A stretch of 64,000 nucleotides of DNA from an uncultured Acetatifactor sp. (GTDB taxonomy: Bacteria > Bacillota > Clostridia > Lachnospirales > Lachnospiraceae): contig CAJUTJ010000004.1 of assembly GCA_910589655.1 (NCBI GenBank), forward strand, positions 1 through 64,000, read 5' to 3'. The translations under genes were made by a program, and so were the position numbers. This document shows, piece after piece, positions 1 to 7,053 of the stretch (position 1 is its first letter; the number at the start of each line of letters is the position of its first letter). A model generated the notes under the pieces. The model was not told the DNA's origin and searched no databases. It worked only from the letters and a program-made list of their open reading frames with translations.

Positions 1-155
1 GCTCCCTGTCCTACGCTTAAGTCTGACGTTACCGCTTCGACTCCAAGGACTCGGTACAGGCGGTTGGCTAAACCTTACCTGACAGGATTCTCCTGTTTTA
101 TATTATCAGCTTACAAAGACAGGCAGAAGTATCTCCGCCTGTCAGTGGAAATCAG
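1..155. other. Unassigned window-edge sequence
   Basis: I do not recognise this stretch. On the plus strand a reading frame is open from base 1 to 249 and reads into the antisense of the neighbouring nuclease fragment, so it may be the broken tail of something that begins left of the window. It abuts the point where the Rpn-like gene loses its C-terminus, which suggests a rearrangement junction near 155. No ribosome binding site or start codon supports a gene here. Confidence 0.3.
118..143 (-). terminator. Weak hairpin after the Rpn fragment
   Basis: A perfect 7-bp stem (GACAGGC/GCCTGTC) with a 12-nt loop lies just past the stop codon of the minus-strand nuclease fragment. The following T-run is short (TTTGT), so termination would be weak. 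Confidence 0.3.
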
Positions 156-680
156 CTATGCTGATTTCTCAGCCCGCGCCACATACAAGATATGCTCCCC
201 GTCCTCAAAAGGTTTTCCGGTTACAAGGTTGACTCTCTCAATTGGGTAAATCGGTTCATCCTTTCTATAGAAGTCTTTTTCAGTGATAAATATTACATAA
301 GTATCCGGCAGTTCCTCAAGTTCCTGACCGGAGTGCAGGTTCTCCACATCTATTACACTGGAATGATATCTTGCCCTGTGTGGATCTGCTCCTTTGTCTG
401 CCCTCTGTATTTCCAGATCATATTTTTTCCCTTGTGAGTCCGTTCCATACGCATCCAGACAGATGGAACGTGCTCCTGCCAGTCTTTTCATATCTTTTTG
501 TGTCTCACAGCTTGTAATGATTAAGTCCTGCTTACCTGTGATAATTCGTAATACAAATTCGGCCAATGGGATATTGTCTTTAAAAAGGCACCGCATAAAG
601 TCATCATCAATCGGCCTCAGCAATTGCAGGCGCTTTAAATCTTCCTGATGCTGTTGACTTGTGATTGACAAAGCTTCCAC
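156..680 (-). pseudogene. Rpn-like PD-(D/E)XK nuclease/transposase, C-terminally truncated
   Basis: This 174-residue product matches the N-terminal nuclease part of the Rpn/PDDEXK_2 family of recombination-promoting nucleases, often called putative transposases. The run LEIQRADKGADPHRARYHSS carries the typical acidic-plus-lysine active-site region, followed by the strand motif TYVIFITEKDFY. Intact relatives run on to nearly 300 residues with a helical, charged C-terminal half. Here the match stops at HILYV and ends in a few unrelated residues, so the C-terminal half is missing. A second Rpn fragment at 5155 has the opposite defect and is of a different subtype, so the two are not halves of one gene. 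The activity is inferred from the family; this copy is probably inactive. Confidence 0.7.
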
Positions 681-1073
681 CTTCTTTCCATGAATACATT
701 TCTGCTGTATGCGACTTTATATAAAAATATCCTATCATAAAATTACTCTCTTTTCAATCCATTCACAATTTGGCTTTCTCCATTTTTCCGGTCTGCTGTA
801 ACAGATCAGACAGGGCACTGAACCGTTACAAGAATGCACACAAACCGCGAAAAGAATGCGTTTTGGCGCCCGCATGTCTCGCAAAATCGCATAGAGACGC
901 GATTTTGACTTCGCGGGAGGGGCTGTCTGAACTGTTATGGTCTGCTTTCTGCAAAAACGAATGAATAAAACGATTGGGAAATTGTCAGTTGTAATTGCCT
1001 GTTTTGCGGTTTCTGTGCAGGCCTTTCTGGTCATGGGGTGAACAGAAACAACATTGGCAGTTCCTTTTGTGAT
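681..1073. other. Intergenic region, old downstream flank of the integrated element
   Basis: No convincing gene is seen here; the short reading frames lack ribosome binding sites and recognisable products. The region holds one dispersed hairpin repeat (882-907) and ends at the left attachment site. Before the element entered, this was the sequence directly downstream of the methyltransferase gene. Confidence 0.5.
882..907. repeat. Dispersed hairpin repeat, copy 1
   Basis: A perfect 9-bp stem (CAAAATCGC/GCGATTTTG) has an 8-nt loop and is flanked by a CCCGC/GCGGG outer pair. Read on the minus strand it is followed by CGAGACATGCGGG. The hairpin at 40009 has a different stem but a very similar tail, so the two look like members of one repeat family. 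Confidence 0.5.
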
Positions 1074-1089
1074 CTACCGTTCATTCACC

Positions 1090-1106
1090 ACCTGAAAAAT
1101 GTAGAA
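1090..1106. repeat. attL-like direct repeat (17-bp core)
   Basis: The 17 bases ACCTGAAAAATGTAGAA recur exactly at 5837-5853, a spacing of 4747 bp. On the minus strand 1074-1106 still encodes the tail of a methyltransferase (KFYIFQVVNER, then stop), almost the same as the tail of the intact gene at 5821 (KFYIFQVCSER). This is the displaced native gene end, which marks it as the left attachment site of the element whose integrase starts just to its right. Confidence 0.8.
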
Positions 1107-1122
1107 TTTTAATGGTTATGGC

Positions 1123-1148
1123 GAGAAGCCCCTATTTTAGGGCTTCTC
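1123..1148 (-). terminator. Hairpin downstream of the integrase gene
   Basis: A perfect 9-bp stem (GAGAAGCCC/GGGCTTCTC) with an 8-nt loop lies between the integrase stop and the left attachment site. There is no clear T-run on either side, so it may be a terminator or an integrase-arm structure. Confidence 0.45.
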
Positions 1149-1178
1149 CCGTCCCCAAATAATCATACTACACCATTT

Positions 1179-2321
1179 TTACACCATTTCCGCTATAGTT
1201 GACATTTCTTCCTTAAGCGTTTCATCTAACACATGGCAATATAAATCCATGGTCATCTGCAATGAATTATGCCCTAACAATTTCTGCAGTGTCTTTGGAT
1301 TCATGCCCTTTGCAATACAATTTGTCGCGAAAGTATGTCTGAGGCAATGAGGCGTGAACCGCTTGAATCCCACATCAGGATACTGCCTGTTAATCTTGTC
1401 CACCAGATAATCAATTGATTCCCTGATGTTGGTATTATGAAGCGGATTATTCGTTTTGCTTGTAAATACCAGATTTTCAAGCCCCTGTCTTGGAGCAAAA
1501 CGACTGCTTACTTTGTCATGCCATTTCTTTTGGACTAGCAGTGTCTCCTTGACCAGCTTAGACATCGGGATATTTCGTTTGCCGGCTTTGGTCTTCGGCG
1601 GATGAAACTCATAGATTGCATCTCCCTTGTTTGGTAAATAGCATAATATTTTTGTTACATATATCATGCCATTCCTAAAATCCACACAATCCCATGTTAA
1701 TCCAGTAATTTCACCTATACGCATTCCAGTATGTAGAGCAACCACAAAAAGCGGATATAACTGGCCATCTTTGGATACGTCTAACAGCAGCCTTATTTCA
1801 TCTTCTGTAAGAACTCTCTTTTCTTCCTGCTCTCCATTATCTATTTTGGTTTTGGCAGATAATGCCACATTCTTATTCAATAAATCAGATTCCATCGCCC
1901 GATTCAGCATATCTACCAACAATGCTTTACAGTCTCTTCTTGAAGCATCTGTCTTCAAATCGTTGAAAGCATCCTGGATTATGACCAGATTCAGGTTTGT
2001 GAGTTTCCTCCAACCCAACTTCTCTCGCAGCCGATTGTACTGAATGGTATATGTGTGCTTTGTGGTATCCCTACAGTTCTTTTTACAGGTATCCATCCAC
2101 ATATCAAACCACTCATCCAATGTCACATTGCTGTCTACCACATTTAGTTGCCGTTCATCCTCGTATTGCTCATCTCTAAGTTTTTTCGTAATTTCGTGCA
2201 TTGTTTTTGCGTATACAGTTTGCCTTTTGCCGAATCTGTTGATAAACCTTGCCTGAAACAGCCCATCTTTGCGTTGACTGATTCCTTTGCCCAGTTCCTT
2301 CCCTTTTAAAGATTTACCCAT
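1179..2321 (-). CDS. int: Tyrosine recombinase, element integrase
   Basis: The site-specific recombinase that would integrate and, with the excisionase, excise the surrounding element. From the chosen start it is 380 residues, normal for Tn916-type phage/ICE integrases: an N-terminal arm-binding domain, a SAM-like core-binding domain (roughly 65-150) and a C-terminal catalytic domain. Catalytic signatures are visible: the first Arg in HTGMRIGE, a Lys region in KTKAGKRN, HCLRHTFAT (H-x-x-R), LLGHNS, and the Tyr nucleophile in MTMDLYCHV. The reading frame extends further upstream, but the ATG at 2321 follows GGAAGGAGGTAAA at ideal spacing, so the longer form is not used. It lies about 75 bp from attL, the usual position for such genes, downstream of xis. 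The catalytic residues look intact. Confidence 0.9.
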   Translation of the reverse strand: MGKSLKGKELGKGISQRKDGLFQARFINRFGKRQTVYAKTMHEITKKLRDEQYEDERQLNVVDSNVTLDEWFDMWMDTCKKNCRDTTKHTYTIQYNRLREKLGWRKLTNLNLVIIQDAFNDLKTDASRRDCKALLVDMLNRAMESDLLNKNVALSAKTKIDNGEQEEKRVLTEDEIRLLLDVSKDGQLYPLFVVALHTGMRIGEITGLTWDCVDFRNGMIYVTKILCYLPNKGDAIYEFHPPKTKAGKRNIPMSKLVKETLLVQKKWHDKVSSRFAPRQGLENLVFTSKTNNPLHNTNIRESIDYLVDKINRQYPDVGFKRFTPHCLRHTFATNCIAKGMNPKTLQKLLGHNSLQMTMDLYCHVLDETLKEEMSTIAEMV

Positions 2322-2412
2322 TTTACCTCCTTCCAATGCGGCAAACCAAAAGGGTGGATATACAGAAATAGTATACCACCCCTCTGGTATGGCTTCAATC
2401 CTCTTTTCGATT

Positions 2413-2613
2413 TTATCTGGATTCTCTGTCCAGCCACTTGTCCAGTTTGAATTTATCAGCATACCAACGATTTCCGATTTGTATGCCGAAGCCATTATGG
2501 CCTCGGACAAGCTCTCTTGCTTTTGTCTGACCTATCCCCAGATACGTACAAATTTCTTTGATGGTCAAAAGTTTTTTCTCATACATCCTCTGGGATACTT
2601 TACTGTTCTCCAT
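2413..2613 (-). CDS. xis: Excisionase, helix-turn-helix DNA-binding protein
   Basis: A 66-residue basic protein directly upstream of the integrase gene on the same strand. The segment LLTIKEICTYLGIGQTKARE followed by a GNRWYADKFKLDKWLD end matches the MerR-like winged-helix fold of Tn916-type excisionases (HTH_17 family), in which the recognition helix precedes a short wing. Such proteins bend attachment-site DNA and bias the integrase toward excision. The gene overlaps the over-long integrase frame but not the integrase start used here, leaving a 91-bp gap. A GTG four codons upstream is an alternative start; the ATG at 2613 is preferred because AAAGG lies before it, though the spacing is long. 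Confidence 0.8.
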   Translation of the reverse strand: MENSKVSQRMYEKKLLTIKEICTYLGIGQTKARELVRGHNGFGIQIGNRWYADKFKLDKWLDRESR

Positions 2614-2718
2614 AAAATTACGCACCTTTCGATTCTATTCATCTAAGCACACTTTTCTTTTATCTTTACCTCTCTATATTGAGAATATATAATTTACATC
2701 AGCAAAGATACGCAACAG

Positions 2719-4005
2719 CTATTGTACTTTGGTCGCAATTGCACTGGAAACATCCTCTAAAGAAATCCTTGCATCCTGCAAAATATCTACTACCTTTTGC
2801 GGTAATTCTTCTACAGAATTGAAAAGAACTGTCCGAGGAAGTTTTGCATCCAATCCATCTACGATTCCCATATCCTGCATCCTGCCAAGAAAGCTGTTTG
2901 CTTTCGACCATCCGATTTTAAAGCTTTCGCAAAGCCTATTGCAGGAAACGGAAGTTTGTCCCAAAGTCCACAAAATAACTTTTGCAAATAGTAATTCCCT
3001 CCTGCTTGAATCATTCTTACTGCGGCTTGTCATGGTAAATCCCATACCGCTGTCATCAAATTCATCCATTTTCAATCGGATGGCACTTTCAGTAATTTTA
3101 AACGAATACCTATTTCTGTTCAGAACCGGACGCTGCTTAAGTGAAACAATATTAGCAGTATATTTTCGCTTAACAATCTTCAGCAAACCTTCTGCCTCAT
3201 CTTCTGAAATGTATGTTCCTAACAAACGTTCACGCTCGCCATTATGGTAAAAATACATATCGCCTTCACCCTTTAATTTCTCAGCACCACCTTCGCCCAA
3301 TACTGTCACAGAATTATGCACATTGGAAACCCTAAAAACCAATTTGACCGGGATATCCCCCATATCAATACGCATATTCTGCTTCGTTGGGTTATGAACT
3401 GCCAGTATCAGATGAATTTTCGCATGTCGCCCTCTACGCAAAAGTTCCGAAATGGCTTCTGTTAATAATCCTGACTTCCGTTTGTCTTTCATGCTGCCGC
3501 TAACAAACGAGCTAAACTCATCAATGACAAAGATAATGCCAGGGAGTTGCTTAAACTCATTCGTATGTTTCATACCTATCCGCCGCTCCATCTCCTCCTT
3601 TAAAATAAGAACTACACCAAAAAAAGAGTCACCATCATTAATAACCGGATACGAGAGATGAGACAATCCAGAAAATTGCTGTAAATCCGATGCTCCATCG
3701 CCTATTAACAAATTAACTTTCTTAGGCGGATATATACAAACAAGAGTCAGAATCAGACTCTTTAAAGCCACACTCTTTCCAGATCGAGTTGTACCAGCGA
3801 CCACAGCATGTGGATATTTTGTCAAATCCGAGATAACCATATTCCCCATTGCATCAATTCCTACAGGATGCGCAATCCCCATCTCTTCACAAGCCTCACT
3901 ATACTCCTGACTTTCCAGAATGTGTCGCCATCCGTTCTTCTTAGGTAACTTTCTCGATGCAACAATATAGACAGCCGTTCCCTCTTCCACAACTTGAAAT
4001 AGCAC
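2719..4005 (-). pseudogene. FtsK/SpoIIIE-type DNA-translocase ATPase, 5'-truncated
   Basis: A 428-residue frame carrying the FtsK/SpoIIIE motor domain, as in the Tcp-type coupling ATPases of Gram-positive conjugative elements. Walker A is GTTRSGKS at residues 71-78 and Walker B lies in IIFVIDEFSSF, followed by LLRRGRHAKIHLILAVHNPT. The C-terminal third contains a winged-helix-like segment (TSVSCNRLCESFKIGWSKAN). The apparent start is a GTG directly after an in-frame TAG with no ribosome binding site, and the sequence beyond it belongs to another gene in the opposite direction. The natural N-terminus, usually a membrane segment and linker, has therefore been lost at a deletion or recombination junction. 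With no relaxase nearby, it is unlikely to support transfer. Confidence 0.75.
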
Positions 4006-4011
4006 AACCTA

Positions 4012-4677
4012 TTGTCTCAATTAATTGAATTACTTAAAGAATTGAATTTATTTGATGAAATTATGCAGCTACACACTGATGATTATGAAAAATTTGTGAA
4101 AGGAATGTTGAAATTAGTTAAAACTAGCCATTCCAAAAAATCTTTTTCTTTCCAAAAAGCTATTAGTGTTACATCTCAAAAAAAAGAAAAGCAACAAGGT
4201 GATGAAACCCCACCTAAAGAATTGTCCCTCGAATTTTATTTGAGCTGCAAAAATTATGGTCTCGAAAATTTTTTTAAGCAGAATCCTTTCACATCACTCC
4301 GTCCTTATCAAATTGAAGATGCAATCAATTTAATTGGACATATTAATAACAGGCATTTAAGGAATGATAGTCCCGATAAGGATAGTGATATTTATAATAA
4401 CATCAGCAGCTTTACAAATGATTTGTTTGAGTATATCAAAATGTTAAGACGTTGCTCCGACAACACGAAAACTTTTCCATATGAGTTTATTCCCATTCAA
4501 AGCAGTGAAATGTCGCAAAAAGTAGAATCTTTGTGCAACTCCTTGCAATCTTCATATATCAACATAACAGCCATAATAGAAGATAGGCTAAATAAACTTC
4601 AGGAAGAGCAATTAGCCGCAAATAAAAAGTCATTGAAACAATATTCCTATATAGGAACACTTTTTATTGATACTTAA
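4012..4677 (+). CDS. Unrecognised AT-rich gene fragment
   Basis: I do not recognise this 221-residue frame. It begins with TTG, has no ribosome binding site, and starts only 6 bp from the equally start-less FtsK fragment on the other strand, so it is probably the 3' part of a longer gene cut at a junction. The product is rich in Lys, Asn and Glu, predicted soluble and largely helical, with a coiled-coil-like stretch near the C-terminus (EDRLNKLQEEQLAANKKS). Its base composition is clearly more AT-rich than its neighbours, which suggests a separate foreign origin. The run of codons without interruption argues that it was a real gene; whether it is expressed is doubtful. Confidence 0.4.
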   Translation: MSQLIELLKELNLFDEIMQLHTDDYEKFVKGMLKLVKTSHSKKSFSFQKAISVTSQKKEKQQGDETPPKELSLEFYLSCKNYGLENFFKQNPFTSLRPYQIEDAINLIGHINNRHLRNDSPDKDSDIYNNISSFTNDLFEYIKMLRRCSDNTKTFPYEFIPIQSSEMSQKVESLCNSLQSSYINITAIIEDRLNKLQEEQLAANKKSLKQYSYIGTLFIDT

Positions 4678-4927
4678 GTACTTATGAACAATTATCAGTT
4701 ATACCTTAGCTTTTTCATTACAAAAAACATCAATGTAATTGGATTTTGAAAACCGCTATGAACCACACTTTGCTTGGTTTGAAGCCATTAACTAAAACAG
4801 AACTCGTCAAATAGTCTATGTCTTACTGGATTCTTAAGCGCACAATTGGTAGAAATTGTATTATCAGTAATGAGTGGTATGGTGATATATATTCCACCCA
4901 TATCGCTCAAACCTTTAACCACCCCAA

Positions 4928-5032
4928 TTAAGCTTTAATGCTTTTCATTTCATCCATTCGCTTATCCAGTTTGCGGACTGCCCGCCTCACGTTGCCCTCC
5001 TCTTTCAAGACCATACTCAAATCAATAATCAT
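4928..5032 (-). pseudogene. 34-codon remnant inside the element
   Basis: A short minus-strand frame beginning MIIDLSMVLKEEGNVRRAVR and ending KSIKA. It is highly charged and helical and resembles the tail of a small mobile-element protein, but I cannot name it. Only AAAAAAGG precedes the ATG. The rest of 4678-5110 holds no convincing gene. Confidence 0.25.
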
Positions 5033-5110
5033 CCTTTTTTCTTGTATTGGCCGTCCCGGTTGCTACACCTTATACATTACAGAAAATGCCGATAAATACG
5101 CTATCCACGC

Positions 5111-5149
5111 AAAAAGCGGATACTTTAAATGGCTGAGTATCCGCTTTTT
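5111..5149. terminator. Bidirectional terminator
   Basis: A 13-bp stem (AAAAAGCGGATAC/GTATCCGCTTTTT) with a 13-nt loop has a T-rich tail on both strands. It lies 6 bp beyond the stop of the minus-strand Rpn remnant and can also stop plus-strand transcription. Confidence 0.75.
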
Positions 5150-5154
5150 ACATT

Positions 5155-5817
5155 TTATAATTTACTAATTTCTTCCAGTGTCAAATCTGTTGCCTTTGCA
5201 ATTTGATCATGGGGCAAATTCATTTCTAAAAGATTCCGCGCAATGCCTATCTTGGCATTCCGATCCGCATTATATAACGCCTGTGCCTCGTCATGCCTTG
5301 CCTTCGCACGGAGCCTTTCCTTCTCGCGAAATTCTGACGAAGCGGTAATCGTGTAATAAGCATTGATCGCCTGACTCATAACTGGCACCTCCATCTCCTT
5401 AATCTTCTCTAATTCCTCCTCTGTTTCCGCCTTGAACAGCGAAAGCCACAGCAGTAACATGTTATCCTGGCCTACTTCCACCGGCAGCTTGGAAAGTTCA
5501 TAGAAATGAAACCCCATTTTATCCGACAGCAACGTATGACGTGCGGCTTCCAACGGTTGGAAGAAGGAATGATATTCTTCACAATCAAACAGCGGAAAAT
5601 CTATAATACTGATAATGATTGTTCGTGGCAGGGCAGAATAACTCTGTCCGGTAAGCAGCGCTGATGAAAATTCCCTCGCCCAGTAATACATAACCCTTTC
5701 CGGATAGTCCCCCTCATTGCAAACCTGTACCTCCAAGTCCACACGCTGGCCGTTCACGGTCATATTGATATCCAACCTGCAGAATTTGTCCCCCAGATTC
5801 TCTTCTTCCTGTTTCAC
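5155..5817 (-). pseudogene. Rpn-like nuclease/putative transposase, N-terminally truncated
   Basis: A 220-residue frame matching the Rpn/PDDEXK_2 family from the active-site region onward: LDINMTVNGQRVDLEVQV supplies the catalytic Asp and E-x-Q strand, followed by an aromatic-rich middle and a long charged helical C-terminal region ending DLTLEEISKL. Full-length relatives have roughly 80-100 further N-terminal residues. Here the frame opens at a GTG with no ribosome binding site, three bases after the stop codon of the methyltransferase gene, so the missing N-terminus coincides with the right attachment site of the element. It is probably inactive. In intact relatives the protein promotes RecA-independent DNA exchange. 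Confidence 0.7.
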
Positions 5818-5820
5818 GAA

Positions 5821-7023
5821 CTACCGTTCGCTGCACACCTGAAAAATGTAGAACTTCAAATAATAGCTCTGATCCGCAGCCCATAGAATAGGATGGTCAC
5901 ATGCTTGGGTACGGAATTCCACCTGACGCAGGCGTTTGTGGGCGCCGGATGCCGCCTCCCTGACAGTCTTGGCAAAAAGCTCCGGATCCATAAAGTGGGA
6001 GCAGGAACAAGTGACCAGAAAACCGCCGTCGCGAACCAGCTTCAACCCTCGCAGATTAATCTCCCGGTAGCCTTTCACGGCATTTTTCACGGAATTTCTC
6101 GATTTAGTAAAGGCGGGAGGATCCAGAATTACCACATCAAAGCTCTCCCCCTCAGCCTCCAGCTTAGGCAGAAGCTCAAACACATCCGCGCACTGAAACT
6201 TTACTTTGTCTTCCAGACGGTTCAGCCTTGCATTTTCCGCCGCCTGATCCACCGCCAGCCGGGAAGCGTCCACACCCAGTACTTCGGAAGCCCCGGCAAT
6301 CCCCGCATTCAGGGCAAAAGAACCCGTATGGGTAAAGCAGTCCAGCACTTTTTTGCCTTTACAGATACTGTGGATGGCTTTACGGTTGTTTTTCTGATCC
6401 AAGAAAAATCCCGTTTTCTGTCCGTCCTCCACATCCACCACATATTTTACACCGTTTTCCACAATCTCCACCTTAGTGTCAAAGGGTTCCCCGATAAAGC
6501 CTTTGCTGCGCTCCATTCCCTCTTGAAGGCGAACCTTTGCGTCGCTTCTCTCATAGACTCCGCGGATGAAAATATTGTCTTCCGCCAGAACCTTTATCAA
6601 TTTTTCCACAATGATATGTTTCCATTTGTCAATCCCCAGAGCCAGAGATTCCACTACAAGCACATCGGAAAACTTGTCCACCACAATTCCCGGCAGAAAA
6701 TCCGCCTCTCCGAAAATGATACGGCAGCTGGAAGTGTCTATAGTCTGCTTTCTATATTCCCAAGCATCCCGCACACGCCGTTCCATAAAATCCTCGTCTA
6801 TAGTTACGTCCTTTTTGCGAGAGAGAAGTCGGATCGTGATTTTGGAATTGGTGTTAATGTAACCGCATCCCATACGATATCCGTCAAAGTCATGTACTTC
6901 CACAATGTCACCGTTCTCAAAGTTCCCCACAACGGATTCAATTTCATTGTCATACACCCACATGCCGCCTGTCTTCAAAGTACGGCCTTCCCCCTTTTTT
7001 AACGTCACAATCGTCTGATCCAT
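5821..7023 (-). CDS. Class I SAM-dependent rRNA cytosine methyltransferase, RlmI-like
   Basis: A 400-residue protein of the RlmI/RlmK-like family that methylates a cytosine C5 in 23S rRNA. An N-terminal PUA-type RNA-binding domain (about 1-75, with GGMWVYDNEIE) is followed by a Rossmann methyltransferase domain. The SAM motif is VLDCFTHTGSFAL and motif IV is ILDPPAFTKSR, with TCSCSHFM near the C-terminus. The start at 7023 is chosen because AAGGTAAGGG precedes it; a longer frame begins 10 codons earlier without such a site. It lies 30 bp downstream of the Lhr-like helicase gene and is probably co-transcribed with it. Its last few codons come from the integrated element: the native tail survives as attL at 1074, so the final four residues differ slightly from the ancestral protein. 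Confidence 0.9.
   Translation of the reverse strand: MDQTIVTLKKGEGRTLKTGGMWVYDNEIESVVGNFENGDIVEVHDFDGYRMGCGYINTNSKITIRLLSRKKDVTIDEDFMERRVRDAWEYRKQTIDTSSCRIIFGEADFLPGIVVDKFSDVLVVESLALGIDKWKHIIVEKLIKVLAEDNIFIRGVYERSDAKVRLQEGMERSKGFIGEPFDTKVEIVENGVKYVVDVEDGQKTGFFLDQKNNRKAIHSICKGKKVLDCFTHTGSFALNAGIAGASEVLGVDASRLAVDQAAENARLNRLEDKVKFQCADVFELLPKLEAEGESFDVVILDPPAFTKSRNSVKNAVKGYREINLRGLKLVRDGGFLVTCSCSHFMDPELFAKTVREAASGAHKRLRQVEFRTQACDHPILWAADQSYYLKFYIFQVCSER
5837..5853. repeat. attR-like direct repeat (17-bp core)
   Basis: This is the exact partner of 1090-1106. Here the repeat lies inside the coding end of the methyltransferase gene, and the element side supplies the final codons (VCSER, then stop), so integration restored the reading frame. 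Confidence 0.8.
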
Positions 7024-7053
7024 ATTACCCTTACCTTTCCGCGGCATAAGCAA

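Larger units (their letters stand above)
1107..5836. mobile_element. Degenerate integrative (ICE-like) element
   Basis: The element is bounded by 17-bp direct repeats and sits in the 3' end of the RlmI-like methyltransferase gene. It contains an integrase and excisionase at the left end, an FtsK/SpoIIIE-type ATPase fragment typical of conjugative element coupling proteins, an unknown fragment and an Rpn nuclease remnant. No relaxase, replication initiator or conjugation channel gene remains, and two genes are cut at a junction near 4005-4012. It is therefore most likely an internally deleted remnant. With integrase, excisionase and both att sites present, excision could still be possible. Confidence 0.75.

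Noticed and set aside
4938..5168. A 76-codon plus-strand frame in the element
   Set aside because: It crosses the bidirectional terminator and the antisense of a better-supported short remnant; no start signal.
1107..5836. Element considered as a prophage
   Set aside because: No capsid, portal, terminase, tail or lysis genes are present; the FtsK-like ATPase points to a conjugative element.
5893..7002. A 369-codon plus-strand open frame
   Set aside because: Antisense to the RlmI-like methyltransferase; no ribosome binding site and no domain.
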